Source: Modestobacter roseus (GTDB taxonomy: Bacteria > Actinomycetota > Actinomycetes > Mycobacteriales > Geodermatophilaceae). From it: a stretch of DNA of 64,000 nt. The stretch covers positions 4,278,001-4,342,000 of the forward strand of contig NZ_VLKF01000001.1 of the NCBI RefSeq assembly GCF_007994135.1. Reading direction: 5' to 3'. Made by a program: the position numbers and the translations under genes. A model generated the notes under the pieces. It was not told the origin of the DNA and made no database searches. It worked only from the letters and a program-made list of their open reading frames with translations. This document shows positions 7,515 through 14,520 of the stretch, in pieces (position 1 is the first letter of the stretch; each line of letters opens with the position of its first letter).

Positions 7515-8504
7515 ATGCGATCTCTCGAGGTGGACGGTCTGGGGCAGGTCAGCCGGATCGGGCTGGGCACGTGGCAGTTCGGCTCACGGGAGTGGGGCTA
7601 CGGCGGGGACTACGCCGGCGGCACCGCCGGCCGGATCGTGCAGCGCGCGCTGGAGCTCGGCGTCACCTTCTTCGACACCGCCGAGGTGTACGGCTTCGGC
7701 AAGAGCGAGCGGATCCTGGCCGAGGCGCTCGGCGACCGCCGGTCCGACGTCGTGGTGGCCAGCAAGCTCTTCCCGGTGGCGCCGTTCCCGCCGGTGGTGC
7801 GCAACCGGGCGTCCGGCAGTGCCTCCCGCCTCCAGCTGGACCGCATCCCGCTCTACCAGGTGCACCAGCCCAACCCGCTGGTGCCCGACTCGGTGATCAT
7901 GCCCGGGCTGCGGACCCTGCAGGAGGAGGGCCGGGTCGGCGCGGTGGGGGTCTCCAACTACTCGCTGGAGCGGTGGCAGGCCGCCGACCGCGCGCTCGGC
8001 TCCCCGGTGGTCAGCAACCAGGTGCAGTTCTCCCTGGCGCACGCCGGGCCGCTGGCGGACCTGGTGCCCTTCGCCGAGCGGGAGGACCGGGTGGTCATCG
8101 CCTACAGCCCGCTGGCCCAGGGGCTGCTCGGGGGCAGGTACTCGGCCGACCACCGCCCCGGCGGCGTGCGGGCGGCGAACCCGTTGTTCGGCACCGAGAA
8201 CCTCCACCGGGCCGAGCCGCTGCTCGACGTCCTGCGCGAGGTCGCGGCCGCGCACGACGCCCGGCCGGCGCAGGTGGCCCTGGCCTGGCTGATCGCCCAG
8301 CCGCGGGTCGTGGTCATCCCCGGTGCGTCCAGCGTCGAGCAGCTGGAGGCCAACGTGGCGGCCGCCGAGCTGGAGCTGGCGGCCGACGAGGTCACCGCGC
8401 TCACCGACGCCGCCCGTGCGTTCCGGCCGGTCTCCGGCGTGCGCACCGTCACCGACACGGTGCGGGAGAAGGTCGACCAGCTGCGGGAGCGGTTCGCCGG
8501 CTGA
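7515..8504 (+). CDS. Aldo/keto reductase
   Basis: A 329-residue (beta/alpha)8 NAD(P)H-dependent oxidoreductase of normal family length. The catalytic tetrad can be followed: Asp and Tyr in FFDTAEVYGFGKSE (about residues 54-67), Lys in VVASKL, His in LYQVHQPN. Cofactor-side features are GVSNYSLERWQAA and the late VVIPGASSVEQLEANV. The C-terminal part, with IAYSPLAQGLLGG, matches the family of general aldo/keto reductases acting on aldehydes or sugars; the substrate cannot be read. It sits between an Rv3662c-like and an Rv3661-like gene, which are neighbours in M. tuberculosis, so it is probably a lineage-specific insertion. Confidence 0.92.
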   Translation: MRSLEVDGLGQVSRIGLGTWQFGSREWGYGGDYAGGTAGRIVQRALELGVTFFDTAEVYGFGKSERILAEALGDRRSDVVVASKLFPVAPFPPVVRNRASGSASRLQLDRIPLYQVHQPNPLVPDSVIMPGLRTLQEEGRVGAVGVSNYSLERWQAADRALGSPVVSNQVQFSLAHAGPLADLVPFAEREDRVVIAYSPLAQGLLGGRYSADHRPGGVRAANPLFGTENLHRAEPLLDVLREVAAAHDARPAQVALAWLIAQPRVVVIPGASSVEQLEANVAAAELELAADEVTALTDAARAFRPVSGVRTVTDTVREKVDQLRERFAG

Positions 8505-8526
8505 TCCGGCGGTTCCCCGCCGGCGG

Positions 8527-9438
8527 TCAGGCGCCGCGGCGCCGGCCGCGGCCGTCCGGCGGGGGCACCACCGGCAGGGCGGTCTCGCCGGGGGAGAGGG
8601 CGCGCAGCGCCCGCCGGCGGGCGTACCAGGCCAGCCCGGCCACGGCGGCGCCGACGCCCACCCCGACGCCGGTCACGACCGGCGTCCGCCCGCCGAACCG
8701 CGAGCGCAGCGTCACCGGGCGGGTGAACTCCAGCACCGGCCAGCCGCGCTCGACCGCGGCCCGGCGCAGGCCCCGGTCGGGGTTGACCGCGGTCGGGTGG
8801 CCGACCGCGGACAGCATCGGCAGGTCGGTGACCGAGTCGCTGTAGGCGAAGCAGTCGGCGAGGTCCCAGCCCTGCTCGGCCGCGAGCTCCCGCATCGCCA
8901 CGGCCTTGTTCTCGCCGTAGGCGTAGAAGTCGATCTCGCCGGTGTACTTCCCGTCGACGGTCACCATCCGGGTGGCCACCACCCGGTCCACGCCGAGCAT
9001 CTCGCCGATCGGCTCGACCATCTCGGCTCCGCTGCTGGAGACGATGACGATCTCCCGGCCCGCGGCCCGGTGCGCCTCGATCACGTCGGCGGCCTCGGCG
9101 TAGATCAGCGGGTCGACGATCTCGTGGAGCGTCTCACGGACGATCTCGTGCACCGCGGCGACGTCCCAGCCGGTGGTCATCGCGGTGATCTGGCGGCGCA
9201 TCCGCTCCATCTGGTCGGCGTCGGCGCCGGCGAGGGAGAAGACGAACTGCGCGTAGGCGCCCTTGAGCACGGCCCGGCGGTTGATCAGCCCACCCTGGAA
9301 GAACGGTCGTCCGAAGGCCAGGGTGCTGGACTTCGCGATGACCGTCTTGTCCAGGTCGAAGAACGCCGCAGCGCGGGTCACATCCCACACGGTAAGGGGA
9401 TCGGCAGCCCGGTTGTCCAGGTGCACCGCCGTCCACAC
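8527..9438 (-). CDS. HAD-IB family hydrolase (Rv3661-like, SerB-related)
   Basis: A 303-residue HAD phosphatase. Motif I is AAAFFDLDKTV about residues 24-34 (DxDxT), motif II is IVIVSSSG, and motif III/IV is YGENKAVAM...CFAYSDSVTDLPML with the acidic pair. A hydrophobic C-terminal segment (VVTGVGVGVGAAVAGLAWYARRR) followed by Arg suggests a tail-anchored membrane protein. This subfamily is related to phosphoserine phosphatase, but the substrate is not known. The GTG at 9438 is the longest choice; a start nearer motif I is possible. It is divergent from the tad locus, as Rv3661 is from Rv3660c. Confidence 0.88.
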   Translation of the reverse strand: MWTAVHLDNRAADPLTVWDVTRAAAFFDLDKTVIAKSSTLAFGRPFFQGGLINRRAVLKGAYAQFVFSLAGADADQMERMRRQITAMTTGWDVAAVHEIVRETLHEIVDPLIYAEAADVIEAHRAAGREIVIVSSSGAEMVEPIGEMLGVDRVVATRMVTVDGKYTGEIDFYAYGENKAVAMRELAAEQGWDLADCFAYSDSVTDLPMLSAVGHPTAVNPDRGLRRAAVERGWPVLEFTRPVTLRSRFGGRTPVVTGVGVGVGAAVAGLAWYARRRALRALSPGETALPVVPPPDGRGRRRGA

Positions 9439-9506
9439 CCCGAGGGGTCATCCACAGTTCGCCGTCCCGCCTTCCGATCCGGCGCCGGTGCCGATGCGCT
9501 GGTCGG

Positions 9507-10598
9507 GTGCCCGTCGCCCCGCGCCGCACCGGCGCCCTCCCGTCCGACTGCCGTCCCCTCGTCGCCAGCACCGACGAGGCCCTCCTCGACGACCTGCTGG
9601 GGCTGCTCGCCGCCGCCGGTGCCACCGCGGAGCTGACCACCGGAGGTCCGGCGCTGCGCCGCGCCGCCCGCGACGCGCCGCTGGTGCTCGTGGGCGCCGA
9701 CCTGCTGCGCAGCGCCCCGGTCCGCACGCTGCCCCGCCGGCCCGGGGTGCTCGTGGTCACCGGCAGCGAACCCGCGCCGGAGGTCTGGGCCGCGGCGGTG
9801 GAGCTGGGGGCCGAGCGGGTCGTGGTGCTGCCCCGCGACGAGGCGTGGCTGCTGGAACGGGCCGCGGCGGCGGTCCGCGCCCCCGCGCGGCCGGGCTGGC
9901 TGGCCGTCGTCGGCGGCGCCTGCGGTGGTGCCGGGGCGAGCACGCTGGCGACCGCGCTCGCGGTCGCCGCCCGGGCCGCCGGCGTCGGCGAGGTGCTGCT
10001 GGTCGACGGCGACGGCCGGGCCGCAGGGCTCGACCTGCTGCTGGGCGCCGAGCACGCGCCGGGGCTGCGCTGGCCCGAGCTGTCCGGCCTCAGCGGCCGG
10101 GTGTCCGGCGCGGCGCTCGTGGCCGCGCTGCCGGAGGCCCATGGCGTGGCGGTCCTGTCCGCCTCCCGCGACCAGCCGCAGCCGGTGCCCGCCGACGCGC
10201 TGCTGGCCGTGGCCCGCGGGTCACGGGACAGCGGCCTGGGCGTCGTGGTCGACCTGCCCGCGCACGGCGAGGCCGCCGAGGAGGTGCTGGCCGCCGCCGA
10301 CCTCGCCGTCCTCGTCGTGCCCGCCCGGATCCGAGCCGCGGCCGCCGCCCGGCCGCTGCTGGCGTCACCGGCCGGCGCCTGGTCCGCGGCGGTGCTGGTC
10401 AGCCGGCCGGTGCCCGGTGGGCTCAGCCGCGCCGACGTCGCCCACCTGGTGGGCCGCCCGGTCTTCGCCGAGCTGGCCGCCGACCGCGCGGCCGTGGTGC
10501 GCAGCGAACGCGGCGAGCCACCCGCCGTCGGCGCGCGGGCCCCGCTGGGGCTGGTCAGCCGCCAGCTGCTCGGCCGGCTGCCCGGGCGGGCGGCATGA
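9507..10598 (+). CDS. ssd: Septum site-determining protein Ssd / CpaE-TadZ-like
   Basis: A 363-residue MinD/ParA-superfamily protein heading the tad locus, in the position of M. tuberculosis Rv3660c. The N-terminal ~120 residues form a receiver-like domain, as in CpaE. The ATPase-like part begins about residue 135 with VVGGACGGAGASTLATAL, followed by VLLVDGDGRAAGLDLLLG. The canonical P-loop (KGGxGKT) has lost its lysines and reads GGACGGAGAST, so ATP hydrolysis is doubtful. Its expected role is to localise the pilus assembly machine; the mycobacterial homologue has been linked to septum regulation. GTG start; its stop overlaps tadA (ATGA). Confidence 0.85.
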   Translation: MPVAPRRTGALPSDCRPLVASTDEALLDDLLGLLAAAGATAELTTGGPALRRAARDAPLVLVGADLLRSAPVRTLPRRPGVLVVTGSEPAPEVWAAAVELGAERVVVLPRDEAWLLERAAAAVRAPARPGWLAVVGGACGGAGASTLATALAVAARAAGVGEVLLVDGDGRAAGLDLLLGAEHAPGLRWPELSGLSGRVSGAALVAALPEAHGVAVLSASRDQPQPVPADALLAVARGSRDSGLGVVVDLPAHGEAAEEVLAAADLAVLVVPARIRAAAAARPLLASPAGAWSAAVLVSRPVPGGLSRADVAHLVGRPVFAELAADRAAVVRSERGEPPAVGARAPLGLVSRQLLGRLPGRAA

Positions 10599-11753
10599 CC
10601 GGCGCCCCGGTCACCCCGCTCATCGACCGGGTCCGCTCCCGGCTGGCCAGTGCCCCGGGGGCCGGCGTCCCCGGGGCCGCGACCGTCGCCGCGCTGGTCC
10701 GGGAGGAGAGCGGCGGCCTGCTCGGCGACCGGGCGGTGCTGGACGCCGTCCGGCTGGCCACCGACGAGCTGGCCGGCGCGGGGGTGCTCGAGCCGCTGCT
10801 GCGCCGGCCCGGGGTCACCGACGTGCTGGTCAACGGGCCGGACGAGGTCTGGGTCGACTGCGGGAGCGGCCTGGAGCGGGCCGACGTCCGGTTCCCCGAC
10901 GAGGCGGCCGTGCGGCGGCTCGCCGTCCGGCTCGCGGCGTCGGCCGGCCGGCGGCTGGACGACGCCGCGCCGTGGGTGGACGCCGGCCTGCCCGACGGCA
11001 CCCGGCTGCACGCGGTGCTGGCGCCCGTCGCGGCCGGGAGCACGTGCCTGTCCCTGCGGGTGCTGCGGCGGGCCGCGCTGTCCTGGGCCGACCTGCTGGC
11101 GCGCGGGCCTTCCCGGGGCGTCCGCCGACCTGCTGCGCGCGGCGGTGCGCCGCCGGCCGGCCTTCCTGGTCACCGGCGGCACGGGCACCGGCAAGACCAC
11201 GGTCCTCTCGGCGCTGCTCGGGCTGGTCGACCCCGCCGAGCGGCTGGTGCTCTGCGAGGACGCACCCGAGCTCGACCCCCGCCACCCGCACGTCGTCCGC
11301 CTGCTCACCCGGCCGCCCAACGTCGAGGGCGCCGGCGCGGTCACCCTGCGCGACCTGGTACGGCAGGCGCTGCGGATGCGCCCCGACCGGCTGGTCGTCG
11401 GCGAGGTGCGCGGCGGTGAGGTGGTCGACCTGCTGGCGGCGCTCAACACCGGTCACGACGGCGGCTGCGGCACGGTGCACGTCAACCGGGCCGCCGACCT
11501 GCCCGCCCGGCTGGAGGCGCTGGGCAGCACCGCGGGGTTGGACCGGGCGGCGGTGCACAGCCAGGCCGCGGCCGCGCTCGGACTGGTCGTCCACCTGCGC
11601 CGCGGGCCGGGCGGGCGGTCGGTGGACGAGCTCGCCGTCGTCCGCCGCCGGGGCGACCTGATCGAGGTGGCGCCGGGCTGGCGGGCCGACGGCGGGGAGT
11701 GCCCCGCACGGGCGGAGCTGGCCGGGCTGCTCGACTGCCGGGTGCCCGGATGA
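10595..11753 (+). CDS. tadA: TadA/CpaF secretion ATPase, frame-shifted in this sequence
   Basis: CpaF/TadA is the hexameric ATPase powering pilus assembly. The first part starts at ATG 10595 and shows the N-terminal domain (LEPLLRRPGVTDVLVNGPDEVW, DGTRLHAVLAPVA) up to SWADLLARG. From about 11108 the continuing homology is in the next frame: PGASADLLRAAVRRRPAF, then Walker A GGTGTGKTTVLS, the Walker B region LVLCEDAPEL, and RPDRLVVGEVRGGEVVDLL. In the first frame the Walker regions are lost. One extra G in the run GCGCGGGCC (about 11103-11108), or two missing G, would explain it. Without it the protein would be about 385 residues, normal for the family. The end overlaps tadB (ATGA). Confidence 0.85.
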
Positions 11754-12550
11754 GCGCGCCGGCCCTGCTGTGCCTGGCGCTCGCGCTGCTGGCCTGGCCG
11801 GTGGCGCCGGGCGCGGCCCAGCGGCTGCGGCCGACCGGGCAGCCGTCCGGGCACCGTCCCCGGCCCGGCACGGCGATGCACCGGTGGGCCCTGCGGTCCG
11901 GTCCCGCGACGGCGGCGCTCGTGGCCGGGCTGCTGCTGTCCACGCCCGTGGTCGCCGTCCTGGCCGCGGTCTGCGCCGCTGCCGGCGCGCGGGTGGTGCG
12001 TGCCCGGGCCGAGACCGTCGCCGAGGACCGCCGCACCCGCGCGCTGGCCGAGGCCCTGGGCGTGCTGGTCGCCGAGGTCCGGTCCGGCCGGCCGCTGGCC
12101 GAGGCGGCCGGCGCGGCGGCGGCCGGCTGTCCGGACCCGGCCACGGCGCGGGTGCTCGTGCCGGTGCTCCGGCTCGGCGAGGCGCCACAGGTCCGGCCGC
12201 GCGACCCGCTCGGTCCGGCGCTGGTCCGGCTCGCGGCCGCCGTCCGGCTCAGCGGCGCGACCGGGTGCTCCCTCGCGGCGGTGGTGGGCGCGGTGGAGGA
12301 CGACCTGCGGGCCCGGTTGCGCACGGCGGCCGAGCTCCGGTCCGCGGTCGCCGGGCCGCGGGCCAGCGCGACCGTGCTGGCGGGCCTGCCGGTGTTCGGG
12401 CTGCTCATGGGCGCCGGTGTGGGGGCCGATCCGTGGCGGGTGCTGACCACCACCACGCCGGGGACCGTGCTGCTCGTGCTGGGTGTGGGGCTGGAGCTGG
12501 CCGGGTTGGCCTGGTCGGCCCGGCTGGTCGGCCGGGTGGTCCGCGGGTGA
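11750..12550 (+). CDS. tadB: TadB-like type II secretion F domain membrane protein
   Basis: A 266-residue inner-membrane platform protein of the Tad pilus, in the position of Rv3658c. It has an N-terminal membrane segment (ALLCLALALLAWPVA), a second hydrophobic pair (ATAALVAGLLLSTPVVAVLAAVCAAAGARVV), and a cytoplasmic helical T2SSF domain (LAEALGVLVAEVRSGRPLAEAAG, VRLSGATGCSLAAVVGAVEDDLRARL). C-terminal membrane helices begin near VLAGLPVFGLLMGAG. ATG 11750 overlaps the tadA stop. It would pair with TadC in the membrane. Confidence 0.82.
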   Translation: MSAPALLCLALALLAWPVAPGAAQRLRPTGQPSGHRPRPGTAMHRWALRSGPATAALVAGLLLSTPVVAVLAAVCAAAGARVVRARAETVAEDRRTRALAEALGVLVAEVRSGRPLAEAAGAAAAGCPDPATARVLVPVLRLGEAPQVRPRDPLGPALVRLAAAVRLSGATGCSLAAVVGAVEDDLRARLRTAAELRSAVAGPRASATVLAGLPVFGLLMGAGVGADPWRVLTTTTPGTVLLVLGVGLELAGLAWSARLVGRVVRG

Positions 12551-12681
12551 GCGCAGCCCTGGCCGCGTCGGCGCTCGCGGCCGCGCTGCTGCTCTGGGTG
12601 CCGCCCGACGCCGCCCGTCGGGCCCGCGTCCGGTCGCTGGCCGGGCCGCGCCGGGACCGGTCGGCCGGCTGCGCCGGGTGA
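12547..12681 (+). CDS. 44-residue membrane peptide, probably the detached N-terminus of TadC
   Basis: A short frame starts at GTG 12547, overlapping the tadB stop, and encodes a hydrophobic helix (AALAASALAAALLLWVPP) followed by basic residues (RRARVRSL), then stops at 12681. TadC proteins often begin with such a membrane segment and basic linker. The rest of TadC lies in another frame starting in the same overlap (GTGA, 12678-12681). Either this is a frame-shifted tadC lacking one base near 12630-12680, or two coupled genes. The mycobacterial TadC-like Rv3657c is also short, so the second view is not excluded. Confidence 0.5.
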   Translation: MSAALAASALAAALLLWVPPDAARRARVRSLAGPRRDRSAGCAG

Positions 12682-13289
12682 CCGGGGGACCGCCGGGCCC
12701 GGTGCGACGGCGGGTCGAGGCGGCCGCCGGTGCGCTGGCGGTGTTCGCGCTGCTCGGCGGCGGCGTCCTCGGCACGGTCGCGGCGATGGCCGGCGGCGTG
12801 GCGCTGGACCGGGTGCTGCGTCGCGCCGGCGATGAGCCGGAGCGCGCCGGTGCCGCCCAGGTGCACGCCGACCTGCCGGTCGCCTGCGACCTGCTGGCCG
12901 TCTGCCTCGCTGCGGGCACCCCGGTGGGGGAGGCGCTGGCCGCGGTCGCCGGGTCGGTGCCCGGCCCGCTGGGCGACCGGCTGGGGCAGGTGGCGGCGCT
13001 GTACCGGCTCGGCGCGACGCCGCAGCGGGCCTGGGCCGGGGCCGGGCCGCCGGTCGACGCGCTCGCCCGGGTGGTGGTGCGTGCCGGGGAGTCCGGCTCG
13101 TCGGTGGTGCCCGCGCTGGCGCGGCTGGCCGTCGACCTCCGCGGGGACGAGCGGGTGCGGGTCGACGCCGCCGTCCGGCGGGCCGGGGTGTGGGTGCTCG
13201 CCCCGCTGGGGCTCTGCTTCCTGCCCGCGTTCCTCTGCCTCGGCGTCGTCCCGCTGGTGCTGGGGATCGCGAGTGACGTCTTCGGCTGA
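12678..13289 (+). CDS. tadC: TadC-like type II secretion F domain membrane protein
   Basis: A 203-residue protein with a membrane segment (AAGALAVFALLGGGVLGTVAAMAGGVALD), a cytoplasmic T2SSF domain (ACDLLAVCLAAGTPVGEALAAVAGSV, VVRAGESGSSVVPALARLAVDLRGDERVR), and a C-terminal membrane helix (VWVLAPLGLCFLPAFLCLGVVPLVLGIA). This is the second platform protein of the Tad machine and corresponds to Rv3657c by position. The GTG at 12678 is used because the upstream frame gives no sensible N-terminus. A longer protein joined to the preceding 44-residue frame is possible. Functional identity is good; the N-terminus is uncertain. Confidence 0.75.
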   Translation: MTGGPPGPVRRRVEAAAGALAVFALLGGGVLGTVAAMAGGVALDRVLRRAGDEPERAGAAQVHADLPVACDLLAVCLAAGTPVGEALAAVAGSVPGPLGDRLGQVAALYRLGATPQRAWAGAGPPVDALARVVVRAGESGSSVVPALARLAVDLRGDERVRVDAAVRRAGVWVLAPLGLCFLPAFLCLGVVPLVLGIASDVFG

Positions 13290-13447
13290 GCGCGTCTTCG
13301 GCTAGGGCACATCTAACCCCCGGCTCGCCGGCCGGTGTCCACAGCCCGAGCCGCTCTCCACAACTCCGCGGACTCCCTGGGCGGCGGCCGGCGGCGCCGG
13401 GAGGGTCGGGTCCGCGGGCCGAAGGACGGCCTGCGGAAGGGAGCGAG

Positions 13448-13696
13448 ATGACCGGGCAGGACAGGGGACGACAGGACGGCGGGGGACGCCGCAGCGGACG
13501 GGTGGCGACGGCGCTGCGCCGGCGCTGGGCGGCGGTGCGCCGGTCCGGCGAGGAGGGGATGAGCACCGCGGAGTACGCCGTCGGCACGGTCGCGGCCTGC
13601 GCGTTCGCCGCGGTGCTCTACCAGGTGGTCACCGGTGGCTCGGTCGTGGCGGCGCTGGGCGACCTGGTGCAGCGTGCGCTGGCGACGCTGTCCTGA
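13448..13696 (+). CDS. Flp-type pilin, DUF4244 family
   Basis: An 82-residue small pilin-like protein in the position of Rv3656c. A positively charged leader of about 37 residues precedes the prepilin peptidase motif G/MSTAEY (Gly then Glu at +5 and Tyr at +6), then one hydrophobic helix (AVGTVAACAFAAVLYQVVTGG). This is the Flp hallmark, so it is the likely major subunit of the pilus. The ATG has a strong GAAGGGAG ribosome site. No TadV prepilin peptidase is in the window, so processing must use a gene elsewhere. A 158-bp gap after tadC may hold its own promoter, as expected for an abundant pilin. Confidence 0.85.
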   Translation: MTGQDRGRQDGGGRRSGRVATALRRRWAAVRRSGEEGMSTAEYAVGTVAACAFAAVLYQVVTGGSVVAALGDLVQRALATLS

Positions 13697-13701
13697 CCGC
13701 C

Positions 13702-14076
13702 GTGCGCGCCGCCCGGTCCGGCTCGGAGGACGGCATGGTGACCGCGGAGACCGCGGTCGTGCTCCCGGTGCTGCTGGTCGTGCTGGCCGGTGCGGTCGCC
13801 GCGGTGGTCGTGGTCGCCGCTCAGCTGCGCTGCGTCGACGCCGCCCGGGAAGGGGCCCGGGCGGCGGCGCGCGGGGAACCGGCGGCCGTGGTGGAGCGGG
13901 TCGCCGGCGCTGCGGGCCCGGACGGCGCTGTGGTCAGCCAGGGGAGCAGCGGCGACACGGTGACCGTGACGGTGGCCGCGGTGGTCGCGCCGCTGGGGCC
14001 GGTGCCGTGGCGGGTGACGGTCACCGCGACGGCCACCGCCGTGGTCGAACCCGCGGCCCGGGGGAGCGGGCGGTGA
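13702..14076 (+). CDS. TadE-like minor pilin
   Basis: A 124-residue pseudopilin in the position of Rv3655c. The prepilin motif G/MVTAE (Glu at +5) is followed by a hydrophobic stretch (AVVLPVLLVVLAGAVAAVVVVAA), then LRCVDAAREGARAAARGE, which is typical of TadE. The C-terminal part is Val/Thr-rich beta structure expected outside the membrane. The start at 13702 is GTG, 5 bases after the pilin stop. Its stop overlaps the next TadE-like gene (GTGA), so expression is coupled. Confidence 0.82.
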   Translation: MRAARSGSEDGMVTAETAVVLPVLLVVLAGAVAAVVVVAAQLRCVDAAREGARAAARGEPAAVVERVAGAAGPDGAVVSQGSSGDTVTVTVAAVVAPLGPVPWRVTVTATATAVVEPAARGSGR

Positions 14077-14507
14077 GGCGCCCGGACGGCGAGGCGGAAC
14101 GGGGGTCGGCCACGGTCTGGGTGGTGGCGCTGGCCGGACTGGTGGCGGCGGTGGGGATGGCCGCGGTGCTCGTCGGCGCGGCGGTCGTCGCCCGGCACCG
14201 GGCCACCGCGGCGGCCGACCTGGCGGCGCTGGCCGCGGCCGGCGCCGCGGTGCAGGGCGACCCGGCGGCGTGCGCCGTCGCCAGCGAGGTGGCGGTCGCG
14301 AACGGTGCCGCGGTCACCTCGTGCACGGTCGGCGCCGGGGCGGTGGTGGAGCTGCACGTCCGGGTGCCGGTCCGGCTCGGCCCGCTCGGCGTGGTCGACG
14401 CCGACGGGCGCGCCCGCGCCGGGCCGGTGGCGCCGGAGCCGCCCGGATCAGGAGGCGAGGGATCAGGAGGCGAGGGATCAGGAGGCGAGGGATCAGGAGG
14501 CGAGGGC
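14073..14507 (+). CDS. Rv3654c-type TadE/TadF-like protein with no stop codon at its expected end
   Basis: A membrane-anchored small protein starting at GTG 14073 in overlap with the TadE-like gene. ERGSATVWVVALAGLVAAVGMAAVL is the N-terminal helix, RHRATAAADLAALAAAGA is the conserved post-helix stretch, and the body runs to about residue 120. Relatives end soon after a GRARAGPV-like sequence. Here the frame continues through four GSGGE units coded by a 15-bp tandem repeat and then open, antisense to the helicase, to 17882. The listed end is therefore nominal. A protein of 1269 residues is not credible; a lost stop through repeat expansion or sequence error is likelier. Confidence 0.65.
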
Positions 14508-14520
14508 TCAGAAGACGAGG
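14446..14520. repeat. 15-bp tandem repeat, four perfect copies and one diverged
   Basis: The unit GATCAGGAGGCGAGG occurs at 14446, 14461, 14476 and 14491. A fifth, diverged copy GCTCAGAAGACGAGG is at 14506 and contains the helicase stop codon. On the minus strand every unit carries TGA in the helicase frame, so the repeat looks like duplication of the helicase 3' end. On the plus strand it codes GSGGE repeats in the TadE-like frame. Confidence 0.9.

Noticed and set aside
13325-13370. DnaA-box-like TGTCCACAG and TCTCCACAA in the tadC-pilin gap
   Set aside because: Two imperfect boxes without clustering or an AT-rich unwinding region do not make an origin; a similar TCATCCACAG near 9450 is also isolated.
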